From the NCBI RefSeq assembly GCF_026012395.1, contig NZ_BRZA01000002.1, forward strand, positions 930,001 through 994,000: a DNA stretch of 64,000 nucleotides, read 5' to 3'. The notes under the pieces were generated by a model that searched no databases, was not told the origin of the DNA, and saw only the letters and a program-made list of their open reading frames with translations. Made by a program: the position numbers and the translations under genes. The first letter of the stretch is position 1. Each line of letters opens with the position of its first letter. Of this stretch, positions 1 through 8,783 are shown one piece after another. Source of the stretch: Lysinibacillus piscis (GTDB lineage Bacteria > Bacillota > Bacilli > Bacillales_A > Planococcaceae).

Positions 1-513
1 GCTAAATTAGACAGTGGGTTATTAGATTTTGGGATTATCATTGAACCAGCAGATAAGCAGAAATATAATTACATTCAATTACCAGCTACAGATACTTGGG
101 GAATTTTAATGCGTAAAGATAGCCCTTTAGCAGAAAAACCCTCTATTCAGCCAATGGATTTAATCGATAAACCGTTGTTAATCTCACGCCAAACAATGGT
201 CGATACGAAGCTAACAGGGTGGCCAGGTTGGTTTGGGGCAGATATGACAGATTTACATGTTGTAGGAACTTATAATTTACTTTATAATGCTGCGCACATG
301 GTAGAAGAAGCTCTTGGCTATGCATTATGTTTGGATAAACTCATCAATACATCTGGTGACAGTGAACTTTGTTTCAAACGTTTAAATCCAGGATTAAAGG
401 CAAATCTAGATATTATTTGGAAAAAAAATCAAGTACTCTCACCTGCAGCGAATCAATTTTTAGTGAAAATTCGTCATCATGTGGAAAAGCACCATCAATA
501 CGGATATAAATAA
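1..513 (+). CDS. LysR-family transcriptional regulator, C-terminal part (5' end outside window)
   Basis: The frame is open from the first base and ends at TAA 511-513, so the window holds only the last 170 residues. The visible part fits the LysR substrate-binding domain: a strand reading DFGIIIEPAD, then RKDSPLA and PLLISRQ, the usual alternation of the periplasmic-binding-protein-like fold. The N-terminal helix-turn-helix lies upstream of the window. A hairpin follows directly after the stop. The target genes cannot be told from this fragment. Confidence 0.85.
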   Translation, partial: AKLDSGLLDFGIIIEPADKQKYNYIQLPATDTWGILMRKDSPLAEKPSIQPMDLIDKPLLISRQTMVDTKLTGWPGWFGADMTDLHVVGTYNLLYNAAHMVEEALGYALCLDKLINTSGDSELCFKRLNPGLKANLDIIWKKNQVLSPAANQFLVKIRHHVEKHHQYGYK

Positions 514-514
514 A

Positions 515-548
515 CAAAGATGCAGGTGCTCAAACCTCTGCATCTTTG
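515..548 (+). terminator. stem-loop after the LysR gene
   Basis: CAAAGATGCAG (515-525) pairs with CTGCATCTTTG (538-548) across a 12-nt loop, one base after the LysR stop codon. The T-run is short, so termination may be shared with the stronger hairpin at 591-635. Confidence 0.6.
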
Positions 549-590
549 CTAGTATCCTACATCCTGTAAATGGCTAGCGTGTTAAGAATA

Positions 591-637
591 AAATAATCAC
601 TCCAATTTGCAGAACAGCTCATGGAGTGATTATTTTT
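591..637 (+). terminator. strong intrinsic terminator
   Basis: AAATAATCACTCCA (591-604) pairs perfectly with TGGAGTGATTATTT (622-635) and is followed by further T residues. It insulates the secreted-protein gene at 806 from the LysR gene. Confidence 0.8.
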
Positions 638-805
638 TGTTGAGTTCGTAACGACCTATCATGTATTCACCTCTTCTTAGCTTTGTTCTATTCGAATCAA
701 ATATACTACTTAACTCCATTCTATTGACCTATTATAATGAATCGACATGAGCCGATAGAATAGTAAATGTCTTTTTTAAAAAGCAGATCTAAAGGAGGAT
801 TTACC

Positions 806-1510
806 ATGACAATGAAAAAATTAGCTAGAGTTACTGCAGTGCTGATGGCGACAACGCTTGTATTTGGTTCTGTATCATTTGTTGATGCCAAATCACCAAG
901 TGCAAAGCAACCTAAAACAGAAGTTAATAAGCCCGCTAAAGAAGTGGAAGCAACTACACCGACTTCGGAAGTGACAGAATCAACGAATAAGCAAGCACCT
1001 TCAGTTAAAGAGGATAAAAAGCCCATAACAACAGAAACGAAACAAGATAAACAACACTTAACAAAAGAAGCACAAGAAACAGCTAAAGTGAAAGTAGATG
1101 TTGAACAACGTCTTGTAGGCTCAAAAGTAGCCATTACAGCGATTACAGTGGCAGCAAATGATTATTTCGGTGTAACAACAGCTGATAGTGCCATAGTAAC
1201 AAAAGATACGGCTACGGCAGATACATCAGCAATTACAGTAGAAAAAGCGTATGGCAAATTTAATAGCTTTACAGGCAAATTAAACGCCGAAATCAATCAA
1301 TTAAAAGCATTAGCAAAACGTATTGACCAATATAGCAGAAAAAATGTTCTAACAGCTGAAGAAGTGACAGCGTATACTACACAAATTGCAGAATTAACAA
1401 CAGTAGCAAACGCTGAAATCAAACGTATTAATGAGTTGGCTGCCAAAATTCAAAAACCCAAGGCAACAACACCTAAATCGAAACCGTCTATCAAGGTTAA
1501 AAAGAAATAG
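806..1510 (+). CDS. secreted Lys/Thr-rich protein of unknown function
   Basis: The start at 806 has an AAAGGAGG site eight bases upstream; an in-frame ATG at 767 has none. The 234-residue product starts MTMKKLARV, followed by a hydrophobic segment ending near VDAKS, a typical Sec signal peptide with cleavage near residue 30. Residues about 30-100 are Lys/Thr/Glu/Pro-rich and low in complexity. Residues about 150-220 look helical and coiled-coil-like (NAEINQLKALAKRID). The tail is very basic and rich in Lys and Pro. No catalytic motif was recognised. It could be a wall-associated or cell-surface protein. A monocistronic unit is likely, with terminators on both sides. Confidence 0.8.
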   Translation: MTMKKLARVTAVLMATTLVFGSVSFVDAKSPSAKQPKTEVNKPAKEVEATTPTSEVTESTNKQAPSVKEDKKPITTETKQDKQHLTKEAQETAKVKVDVEQRLVGSKVAITAITVAANDYFGVTTADSAIVTKDTATADTSAITVEKAYGKFNSFTGKLNAEINQLKALAKRIDQYSRKNVLTAEEVTAYTTQIAELTTVANAEIKRINELAAKIQKPKATTPKSKPSIKVKKK

Positions 1511-1520
1511 TCCTAACTCA

Positions 1521-1562
1521 AAAGCCAGAAATGTTGATTTACCAACATTCCTGGCTTTCTTT
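1521..1562. terminator. bidirectional terminator between convergent genes
   Basis: AAAGCCAG (1521-1528) pairs with CTGGCTTT (1551-1558), and the inner AATGTTG/CAACATT extends the stem. It lies between the ends of the secreted-protein gene and the VOC gene. Confidence 0.8.
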
Positions 1563-1578
1563 AGGCAACTCTTTTTTG

Positions 1579-1962
1579 TTACCTTTGGGTGATTTGAATA
1601 AGATTACCACACGTATCTTCAAAAACAGCGATGATTACAGGGCCTGCTTGTGTCGGCTTCATTGTAAATGTCACGCCTTTATCTACTAATCGCTTGTACT
1701 CCTGCTCAATATCTTCCACACCAAACATCGTCGCAGGAATACCCGAAGCGACTAGTTTTTGTTGATATTCTTGTGCAATTGGATTGTTATTAGGCTCAAG
1801 TATCAATTCTGTGCCATTCGGATTATTTGGCGAAACGACTGTTATCCAGCGAAATTCCCCAATAGGCACGTCCTCTCTTTTCACAAATCCCAATACGTCC
1901 GTATAAAATTGTAATGCTTTGTCTTGATTGTTGACAAAAAGACTTGTCACAATAATGTTCAC
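1579..1962 (-). CDS. VOC-family (glyoxalase/bleomycin resistance-like) protein
   Basis: The 127-residue protein carries the two beta-alpha-beta-beta-beta modules of the vicinal-oxygen-chelate fold. The first is IIVTSLFVNNQDKALQFYTD leading to GFVKRED. The second runs from EDIEQEYKRLVDKGV to VIAVFEDTCGNLIQI. The closing FEDTCGNLIQI is the usual C-terminal signature, with Glu in the position of a metal ligand in metal-dependent members. Such single-domain proteins act as dimers; substrates range from glyoxal adducts to antibiotics and cannot be assigned here. It is transcribed alone, against the upstream secreted-protein gene. Confidence 0.85.
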   Translation of the reverse strand: MNIIVTSLFVNNQDKALQFYTDVLGFVKREDVPIGEFRWITVVSPNNPNGTELILEPNNNPIAQEYQQKLVASGIPATMFGVEDIEQEYKRLVDKGVTFTMKPTQAGPVIIAVFEDTCGNLIQITQR

Positions 1963-2025
1963 CTAATTCCCCTCCTTATTCTTCTCTACCATTAGTTTAC
2001 CCATCTTTCCCCCATTTTCAAGTGG

Positions 2026-2298
2026 TTAATTTTCAATAGCCCGTTTATTAAAACCAATCACGCCTATCGTGTAGTGACCTAAATTAGTAGGGCTTACAAT
2101 AGCTGTAATAGCAGGGTTTACCATTGTTTGCGCCCTCATATCTCGTTCTTGCTGCGTTTGACACAATTCTGTGAAAGCTAGTGGTACACTGATTGTGAAA
2201 CATGTTAATATGAGTAGCCAAGTAGAAATTTGCAAATAGTAAAGGCGAAACAGCAATTGAGAAAGGAAAGTCATTCTTGCTAGTAAGTTACCTTTCAT
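2026..2298 (-). CDS. small membrane protein of unknown function
   Basis: This 90-residue frame has an AGAGGTG site about seven bases before its ATG. It holds one clear hydrophobic stretch (WLLILTCFTISVPLAF, residues about 27-42), with a polar region after it. I do not recognise a family. It is divergent from the gerKA-like gene and shares its promoter interval. The same CACCTC-TTATAAAATG block recurs near 9100, beside the decayed gerKA copy. It may be real but is weakly supported. Confidence 0.45.
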   Translation of the reverse strand: MKGNLLARMTFLSQLLFRLYYLQISTWLLILTCFTISVPLAFTELCQTQQERDMRAQTMVNPAITAIVSPTNLGHYTIGVIGFNKRAIEN

Positions 2299-2354
2299 CT
2301 ATGCACCTCTTTATAAAATGTACCAATGTGGTCAACATCTTTAACTAAAATAAT

Positions 2355-2582
2355 AGTATAGAACGTCCTCTTGCCGTCTATTCTAAAAACAAAGCTGGCA
2401 ATGAAGGGAGTCAACCATTCCATGATTTTTAAACGATTATTAGATAAACAACAATCCTCACCACCAATGGAAGCTCCACCAACAAATGTTGAACCAATTG
2501 CCAATACCGCCCAATTATTTATTCAAGCCATTCAAGCAGCAACACATTATCCAGACGATTTAATTGTCAAATCTCTCTCGCC
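2355..2582 (+). repeat. direct repeat, copy 1 (gerKA promoter and 5' coding region)
   Basis: These 228 bases match 9162-9389 at constant offset 6807 with six substitutions counted by eye (about 97%). Copy 1 continues into the intact gerKA-like gene. Confidence 0.9.
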
Positions 2583-3945
2583 CACACTCACATTGCTATA
2601 TATTAACCATTTAGTGGACAATCAAACGTTAAACGATCATATTATCGCACCATTACAAGTAAATACTACGACTACACCTGAAGCAGTCATCGACACATTA
2701 TCTGTTGCTGATATTCAACATGGCAGTATACTTGCGGAAGCTATTGATGCACTTGTTCATGGCGCTGCACTCATTCATGTAGCAGGGTATTCCAAAGTGA
2801 TTTTTGCTTCTATTATCACTCGTGAAACAAGAGCGCTATCGACACCTGAAAATGAATCCCAAGTGATTGGAACACAGGTAGGCTTTAATGAAAGTCTAGC
2901 AACGAATATTTCTTTAATTCGCCGTTATATCATTAGCCCTGATCTTTGTCATAAAAAAATAACGATTGGTAGACGTACCCATACAGCTGTCAGTTTAATT
3001 TATATACATGGTATCGCCTCTGAGCAAATGGTCAATACGGTGCAGCAACGTCTTACTGATCTTCGTATCGATGCGTTAATTGATAGTGCTGTTTTAGCGG
3101 AGATGATTGATGATAATTCATTATCTGTTTTTCCACAAATGCTGTTAACGGAAAGACCTGACCGATTTTGTGATGGCTTGTTAGATGGCAAAGTGGGCAT
3201 AGTTGTCGATGGAAGCTCTATGGCGGTTATTTGCCCCCAGTCCTTTTCGGAATTCTTTCAAAGTCAAGAGGATCAAAATTTACGTTGGCCCATTGCAACG
3301 TTTGTACGTTTACTGCGACTAGCGGCTTTCTTTTTATCTGTCTACTTAACACCTTTTTATGTGGCTGCCCTTACTTTTCACTATGAGGTTATTCCACAAG
3401 CCTTTATTGTCCCTTTAAGTGAATCGAGGGCACTTGTCCCATTTCCCCCTATATTTGAGGCATTGCTACTGGAAATTATTATTGAACTACTACGAGAAGC
3501 AGGAGCACGATTGCCAACCAAAATTGGGCAAACAATTGGGATTGTTGGCGGGATTGTGATTGGAACAGCGGCTGTACAGGCTGGAATTACAAGTAATATT
3601 TTGTTAATTATTATTGCGTTAAGCGCCCTTGCCTCCTTTACGTCTCCAAGTTATATGATGGGCAATGTTGTACGACTCATTCGTTTCCCAATTATTTTAT
3701 TGGCTGGTTATTGGGGCTTTTATGGCATTATGCTAGCTTTTTGTTTTTTACTGATTCATTTGCTACGTCAATCAAGCTTGGGTGCACCATACTTATCTCC
3801 TTTTTATCCACCAAGATTTAAGGATATGCGAGATAGTATTATTCGGATGCCAATTCCATTAACAGCCAAGCGACCTACGTTCACAAGACCGACCGATGAA
3901 TATAAATTTAACCCTGATGAGCCAATTAAACCTAAAAAAAGTTGA
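2422..3945 (+). CDS. GerA-family spore germination receptor subunit A (GerKA/GerAA type)
   Basis: This is the A subunit of a nutrient germinant receptor of the spore inner membrane. I place the start at the ATG at 2422 (MIFKRLLDKQQ), with an AAGGGAG site 11 bases upstream, giving 507 residues. TTG 2371 and ATG 2401 are alternatives without good ribosome sites. A soluble N-terminal domain of about 285 residues is followed by several membrane segments (about 293-450, including FFLSVYLTPFYVAALTF and IGIVGGIVIGTAAVQAGI) and a short basic cytosolic tail. This is the standard GerAA layout. It is first in an A-B-C operon with its partner genes immediately downstream. Operons of this type are read by sigma-G in the forespore; I could not place a convincing sigma-G promoter. 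Confidence 0.93.
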   Translation: MIFKRLLDKQQSSPPMEAPPTNVEPIANTAQLFIQAIQAATHYPDDLIVKSLSPTLTLLYINHLVDNQTLNDHIIAPLQVNTTTTPEAVIDTLSVADIQHGSILAEAIDALVHGAALIHVAGYSKVIFASIITRETRALSTPENESQVIGTQVGFNESLATNISLIRRYIISPDLCHKKITIGRRTHTAVSLIYIHGIASEQMVNTVQQRLTDLRIDALIDSAVLAEMIDDNSLSVFPQMLLTERPDRFCDGLLDGKVGIVVDGSSMAVICPQSFSEFFQSQEDQNLRWPIATFVRLLRLAAFFLSVYLTPFYVAALTFHYEVIPQAFIVPLSESRALVPFPPIFEALLLEIIIELLREAGARLPTKIGQTIGIVGGIVIGTAAVQAGITSNILLIIIALSALASFTSPSYMMGNVVRLIRFPIILLAGYWGFYGIMLAFCFLLIHLLRQSSLGAPYLSPFYPPRFKDMRDSIIRMPIPLTAKRPTFTRPTDEYKFNPDEPIKPKKS

Positions 3946-5049
3946 ATGGACGTGAAATCAATGAAAATCCCTCCAAAAGAGATGTTTAATGCACATTTGC
4001 TGTTTTTTGTCATGCACGGCGCTCAAATTGGTGTGGGTGTTCAAGGGTTTCAGCGAATTATTTATCAAGATGCCCATCAAGATGCTTGGATTTCGGTTCT
4101 ACTGGCAGGTATAGCCACACATATTGTGACCTTTTTTATGATTAGAACATTAGAAATGTATGGCTCGAATGACCTTTATGGTATTCATCAAGACATTTTT
4201 GGACGATGGATTGGTAATGTGTTCAATGTGATCTATGTGCTTTACTGTTTCATCGCTTTTTTTTCGGTGTTACGTAATTATATTGAGGTAATTCAAGCAT
4301 GGATTTTTCCAAATATAGGCGAATGGTTTTTAGCATCGACGTTGTTACTTATTATTATTTATGCCTTCACGGCTGGGCTTCGTGTGATGGTGGGCGTGTC
4401 CTTTTTTAGTGTAATTTTATCCTTATGGCTTGTGCTAATGCTAGGTTTCCCATTAAAATTTGCCTCAGTCAATAATTTACTTCCCATTTTAGAAACCGAT
4501 TTTCGCTCGATTTTAAAGGGTGCACACTCCATGACCTTTACGATTATTGGCTTTGAAATATTAATGGTGATTTACCCATTTGTTCAAGATAAAAAACAAG
4601 TGAGTAAATATGCACATTTAAGTCTACTTGCTACCACCACCATTTATGTAGCAGTAATGGTCGTTTCCCTAATGTATTATAGTGGTGGAGAAATACAAAG
4701 AACGGTATGGGCTACATTGACCTTATTTAGTTTTATAAGCTTCCCTTTTATTGAGCGATTTGAATTTATAGTTGTTTGTTTTTGGATGCTCATTATTATA
4801 CCAAATCTTTGTCTTTACGCATGGGCGGCTTATCGTGGAACGATTCGATTAATCAACATTAGCAGCACAAAATTTATTTGGCTATTTGCGCTCCTTATTT
4901 TTCTTGGCACACTGGTGGTTCAAACACGATTCCAAATTAATGGAATGGACACGAAATTATCAAGAGCAGCTTTTTATATCGTCTTTCTATACCCTATTTT
5001 GCTATGGCTTATCGTTATCATGAGAAAGAAGGTGATGATGAAAAAATGA
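3946..5049 (+). CDS. GerA-family spore germination permease subunit B (GerKB/GerAB type)
   Basis: The 367-residue integral membrane protein has about ten hydrophobic segments and belongs to the APC-like endospore germination permease family. The opening MKIPPKEMFNAHLLFFV followed by GAQIGVG is typical of GerAB proteins. It is thought to bind the germinant within the receptor. The ATG at 3946 abuts the TGA of subunit A; ATG 3961 (MKIPPKEM) is an equally possible start. Its end overlaps the start of subunit C, so the three genes are translationally linked. Confidence 0.93.
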   Translation: MDVKSMKIPPKEMFNAHLLFFVMHGAQIGVGVQGFQRIIYQDAHQDAWISVLLAGIATHIVTFFMIRTLEMYGSNDLYGIHQDIFGRWIGNVFNVIYVLYCFIAFFSVLRNYIEVIQAWIFPNIGEWFLASTLLLIIIYAFTAGLRVMVGVSFFSVILSLWLVLMLGFPLKFASVNNLLPILETDFRSILKGAHSMTFTIIGFEILMVIYPFVQDKKQVSKYAHLSLLATTTIYVAVMVVSLMYYSGGEIQRTVWATLTLFSFISFPFIERFEFIVVCFWMLIIIPNLCLYAWAAYRGTIRLINISSTKFIWLFALLIFLGTLVVQTRFQINGMDTKLSRAAFYIVFLYPILLWLIVIMRKKVMMKK

Positions 5050-6164
5050 AGAAATGGCTATGGTGTATGATATTGTTGGTACTCCTGTTATATGGCTGCG
5101 CACAGACCAATATTTTAGAGCGGATTGGGCTTACAACATTGATAGGTTATGATGTGGGGAAGGAAAAAAAGATGCAGACGACTGCCGTAATTCGTGAGGT
5201 CAATCCTGAATTTCAAAGTAAAGTGGATGTGATAACCACAGAGGACAATACAAGCAAAGGTAATCGAATGGAAGTCAATAGAAGGGTATCTAAAAAAGTC
5301 ATGATTGGGCAAATGCGGGTAATTTTATTTGGAGAAGCATTGGCAGAGGAAGGGCTTCACTACTATATTGACGCTAGCTTAGAAAATGCCAGTGTCAACA
5401 ATGGTGTTTATACGGCTATTGTGAAGGATCAAGTAGCCCCTTTATTAGAATATGATTATCAAAATATTGAGGATATTGGGCAGCATATTTATCGCCTGCT
5501 TGAACAAAATATCCAACAAGAATATATGATTTCGAGCATGCTGCATGAAGTGGGACGTGATTATTATGCTGTTGGACGAGATATGGCCATGCCCATTATT
5601 GAAAAAGAAGAAGAACTGATTAAATTAAGTGGTATCGCTTTGTTTAAAGATGGCAAAATGGTAAGTACCCTCCCACCTCCTGATAGCTTTTATGTGAAAG
5701 TTATTCGAGATACATTTAAATCAGGTATATATGAAACGACGCTACAGTCAGAGGATCTTCCATCTATATTACAAAAAAAAACAGATGATACAATGACTGT
5801 TGCCTTTGATGCCATTCGTTCAAAACGCACTATGACATTAGTGGATGCGAAAAATCCTGAATTTGACTTAACAATCAAACTTAAGGCAAGGGTATTAGAG
5901 GTGTCACCTAGCTTTGACCAAAGCCATCGAAAAAGTGTAGAAGCATTGGAGAAGGCGATTCAGCATAAATTGACGAAAGAATTAGCTAGAGTTATCGCCC
6001 ATAGCCAAAAGGTAGAGTCGGATGTCTTTGGTTTTGGGGAAGAATATCGAAGCCATGTTAGACATGCTGAGTTAACGAAGGAAAAATGGCATAGCCTGTA
6101 TAAAAATATGAAGGTCAATATCCATGTGGATTTTGTGATTTTACGAAATGGTGTGTTTGAATAG
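5046..6164 (+). CDS. GerA-family spore germination lipoprotein subunit C (GerKC/GerAC type)
   Basis: The start at 5046 overlaps the subunit B stop in ATGA and follows an AAGGTGATG site. The 372-residue product begins MKKWLWCMILLVLLLYGC, a lipoprotein signal with lipobox LLYGC and lipidated Cys18. The mature part (RIGLTTLIGYDVGKEKK onward) has the alternating alpha/beta modules of Ger(x)C proteins. It should sit on the outer face of the spore inner membrane with subunits A and B. Its last 50 bases overlap the end of the convergent nucleoside hydrolase gene. Confidence 0.93.
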   Translation: MKKWLWCMILLVLLLYGCAQTNILERIGLTTLIGYDVGKEKKMQTTAVIREVNPEFQSKVDVITTEDNTSKGNRMEVNRRVSKKVMIGQMRVILFGEALAEEGLHYYIDASLENASVNNGVYTAIVKDQVAPLLEYDYQNIEDIGQHIYRLLEQNIQQEYMISSMLHEVGRDYYAVGRDMAMPIIEKEEELIKLSGIALFKDGKMVSTLPPPDSFYVKVIRDTFKSGIYETTLQSEDLPSILQKKTDDTMTVAFDAIRSKRTMTLVDAKNPEFDLTIKLKARVLEVSPSFDQSHRKSVEALEKAIQHKLTKELARVIAHSQKVESDVFGFGEEYRSHVRHAELTKEKWHSLYKNMKVNIHVDFVILRNGVFE

Positions 6165-7110
6165 ACATTGGATGACCTGTCATTGTTGTTAGGAAATAGC
6201 GGAAGAATTTTTCGTAATAAATATCAAATGCGATTCGATGGGTTTTCACATCTGGTTGTTGTTTTTCATAGTGACTTGTTTCTGCAATACTTTGCCCTCT
6301 TGTGGGTCCCTCCAACATATCCACAATGGTGACAGGATAGGATTTAAATAGTAATATATCAGGATAAAGCGTTGCCATCAGTGTGAGAACATCATGAACG
6401 GGGCTACCGACTAGAGAGGGGTCACGTTCTTGATAAAAGCGTGTATAGTAGTCCATTAATGGTTTTAAGATTTTGGTTTTTCCAAAAGAATCAATATAGT
6501 TAACCATACTGGGTGTAACAATGGCCTTTTGTGTGGCATTTAAAGGAATAATAGTAACATTATTTGCATATGTAAGAACAATATTTACGGCAATTGGGTC
6601 ACCATAAAAATTGGCTTCTGCTACGCTTGTTACATTACCAGGCATCCAAAATGCTCCACCCATAATATAATATTCCTTGATATTTTTCATTAAGTCATTG
6701 TAGAGGATAAACATGGTAGCTAACGAGGTAAGACGTCCAATATTGACAATAATCAATTCATCCTTATAGCGTTCAATAATTTTCACGATTTCGAAAAAAT
6801 TTTCAATCGTCACTTCATGCTCCTTATTTGGGATAATAGGCCCGAGTCCCCGTTCACCATGAATTTCTGGATAATAAGTAGGCTGTTCTCCTGTTAAAGG
6901 TACTTCAGCTCCTAAAATAACCGGAATGCCCTTTGGAAAATCAAATAACCTCATCACATAATAAATATTAGCAACAGCATCTTCTCTTGAGACATTGCCG
7001 TAATCTGCTACTAACCCAACAATTTCGATTGTTGGGTGAAGCCTTGCATAAATTAAGGCAATCGTATCATCAATGCCAATATCTCCGAACAATAGTACCT
7101 TTTTTGTCAA
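6115..7110 (-). CDS. inosine-uridine-type nucleoside hydrolase
   Basis: This enzyme hydrolyses the N-glycosidic bond of nucleosides for base salvage. The likely start is TTG at 7110 with GGGGGGAG just upstream; the ATG at 7128 has no ribosome site. This gives 331 residues. The N-terminal calcium-binding motif reads FGDIGIDDT, where the textbook form is DxDPGxDD: the second Asp and the DD pair are kept and the first Asp is Phe. VHDVLTL near the C-terminus supplies the conserved His and Asp. Substrate preference is not predictable. It converges on, and overlaps, the germination subunit C gene by 50 bases. Confidence 0.88.
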   Translation of the reverse strand: MTKKVLLFGDIGIDDTIALIYARLHPTIEIVGLVADYGNVSREDAVANIYYVMRLFDFPKGIPVILGAEVPLTGEQPTYYPEIHGERGLGPIIPNKEHEVTIENFFEIVKIIERYKDELIIVNIGRLTSLATMFILYNDLMKNIKEYYIMGGAFWMPGNVTSVAEANFYGDPIAVNIVLTYANNVTIIPLNATQKAIVTPSMVNYIDSFGKTKILKPLMDYYTRFYQERDPSLVGSPVHDVLTLMATLYPDILLFKSYPVTIVDMLEGPTRGQSIAETSHYEKQQPDVKTHRIAFDIYYEKFFRYFLTTMTGHPMSIQTHHFVKSQNPHGY

Positions 7111-7210
7111 TTGTCTCCCCCCTGTCATTATAGTACGGAGAAAACCTTAAAGACGATACAAAAAAATGTTATAAAGAAGATGTGCTTTTCTTTACAACAT
7201 TGTGATGATG

Positions 7211-7560
7211 TTATGATTCTAGCTTCTCATAATCAAGCACTAACCATTCAAACCAAACAATTATTTTCTTAACCAAAAACTGAAAACAAAGAAAGGATAG
7301 CACGACAGATAGCGCACTCACGATAAATAATAGTTGGTAACTAGTATAGTTCGAAATCCAGCCAAATAACATTGCCCCTAAGCCGATACCGAGGTCTGTT
7401 GCGGTAGAAAAGGAAGCGTTTGCCATCCCAACACGATTTGGTGGGACAAGACGTATGATGGCAGCTTGCATAGCTGGTTGAGCAGAACCGAAGCCAATGC
7501 CATACAAAATCGCTGCAATGACTAAACTGACGCTTCCACTGGCTACGCTTGATATGAACG
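7211..7560 (-). pseudogene. 3' remnant of an MFS transporter gene
   Basis: The frame encodes the last membrane segments of a major facilitator permease: SGSVSLVIAAILYGIGFGS, then a cytoplasmic loop with RLVPPNRVGMANA, then two more hydrophobic helices. A TTG at 7507 could start a 98-residue frame, but similarity continues upstream of it without a start, and an in-frame stop occurs at 7610-7612. About three quarters of a 12-helix transporter is missing. The break lies near 7560, next to a small inverted repeat. Confidence 0.8.
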
Positions 7561-7580
7561 ACTTCTGGCGAAAAGTCGTT
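7557..7580. repeat. short inverted repeat at the MFS break point
   Basis: AACGACTT (7557-7564) and AAGTCGTT (7573-7580) flank an eight-base loop exactly where the MFS coding similarity stops. It may mark the scar of the deletion; no mobile-element end was recognised. Confidence 0.5.
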
Positions 7581-7687
7581 AAATAATAATGAAGTTTGTT
7601 TGTAACAGGTTATTCGGCTTTGCTTGCAAATTGAACTGTGATAAACGTTACATTCCCCGTTAGCAATTTATAGCGCTAAGGGGGGCG

Positions 7688-8683
7688 TCATTCGTTAAAA
7701 GATGTTAAAAATACTTTCCCTTTGCCACTTCGCATCGTTTCTACCATCTGAACTGCTTCTTTGATTTCAGTGAGTTTATACTGATGAGCTGGTGGCATCA
7801 GTGTGAGTTGGTTCGTCTGTAGCACTGCAATCAGTTGCTGGAAAGTCGCTTGCCAATGTGTGGTAGAAACCTTGCTATTCCAATGGCGTAAATGAAATAA
7901 ATTGGCTTTGACCTGTGCTTTATTGGCAATCGCTTCCCAATCGACTTGGATACCTGATAGTAAACCAATGGTTAAAAATTGACCAGATGGGCGCACAGAA
8001 AATGCTAGCTCTGTACCCGCATGACCGCCTATCGAATCAATCGCTGCATTTGCGCCTTGTCCATTCGTGATGGCTAGCACGGTTTGGCGTAAATGATCAT
8101 CAGCCGTAATAACATGCGCTGCCCCTAATGCTAGTAGTTCTTGTGTATATGTAATATTTCTTGTCACAGCAATTAAACGGAAACCCAGTACTTTCGCTAA
8201 TTGAGCAAAAATACGCCCAATCGCAGAGCTACACGCATTGACGACTAATGTATCAGTTGGCTTCAGCTTTAATACTTCCGTACAAATCACCCATGCTGTT
8301 ACAGGATTGATATAGAGTTGAGCTGCTGTCAAATCATCTATCGTTGATGGAAGTAAAATAGCTAAATTAGCTGGTGCTTTCACATATTCTTGCCATGTCC
8401 CTTCGCCTCTTAACGGCAGTACACGTTGCCCAATAAAATGAGAAGAAACAGCCGCACCCACTGCCTCCACAATTCCAACTCCTTCATAGCCAGGAATGGT
8501 TGGAAGAGCAATTCGATGGGCATAAGACCCGCGGATTGGGATTAAATCAGAGGGGTTAATCGGTCTTGCCAACATACGCACCAATATTTCATGGGGCTGT
8601 GGTGGCTGAATGGTTGTTTCCACTAGTTGTAACACTTCTTGTGGGGAGCCAAATTCATAAAATTGTAGACATTTTGCTTGCAC
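7688..8683 (-). CDS. MDR-superfamily NADPH-dependent oxidoreductase (quinone/2-enoyl thioester reductase-like)
   Basis: The 331-residue protein starts at GTG 8683 with GGAAGGAG about ten bases upstream. It has a GroES-like N-terminal domain (GYEGVGIVEAVG) and a Rossmann domain around residues 130-270 (TLVVNACSSAIGRIFAQLA). The catalytic and structural zinc Cys/His ligands of alcohol dehydrogenases are absent. The INPVTAW segment resembles the mitochondrial/fungal enoyl thioester reductase branch. A role in reducing quinones or 2-enoyl thioesters is family inference. It is a single gene set between two gene remnants. Confidence 0.85.
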   Translation of the reverse strand: MQAKCLQFYEFGSPQEVLQLVETTIQPPQPHEILVRMLARPINPSDLIPIRGSYAHRIALPTIPGYEGVGIVEAVGAAVSSHFIGQRVLPLRGEGTWQEYVKAPANLAILLPSTIDDLTAAQLYINPVTAWVICTEVLKLKPTDTLVVNACSSAIGRIFAQLAKVLGFRLIAVTRNITYTQELLALGAAHVITADDHLRQTVLAITNGQGANAAIDSIGGHAGTELAFSVRPSGQFLTIGLLSGIQVDWEAIANKAQVKANLFHLRHWNSKVSTTHWQATFQQLIAVLQTNQLTLMPPAHQYKLTEIKEAVQMVETMRSGKGKVFLTSFNE

Positions 8684-8721
8684 AAACCATCAACTCCTTC
8701 CTTACTTTATCATACCATGAA

Positions 8722-8753
8722 AAAAGACATTGCGATGGATGGCAATGTCTTTT
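8722..8753 (-). terminator. intrinsic terminator of the decayed AlkD-like copy
   Basis: AAAAGACATTGC (8722-8733) pairs perfectly with GCAATGTCTTTT (8742-8753). On the minus strand the stem is followed by a T-run, so it would have ended the gene now decayed at 8784-9101. Confidence 0.85.
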
Positions 8754-8783
8754 ATGTTTATTAATTAGTAAGCTGCTACTTTT

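Noticed and set aside
721..1134. 137-residue minus-strand frame over the secreted protein
   Set aside because: It is an antisense shadow of a low-complexity coding region; the plus-strand gene has a signal peptide and ribosome site.
7650..7682. Terminator for the MDR gene (CCCCGTTAGC with GCTAAGGGG)
   Set aside because: The stem is imperfect and no T-run follows on the minus strand.
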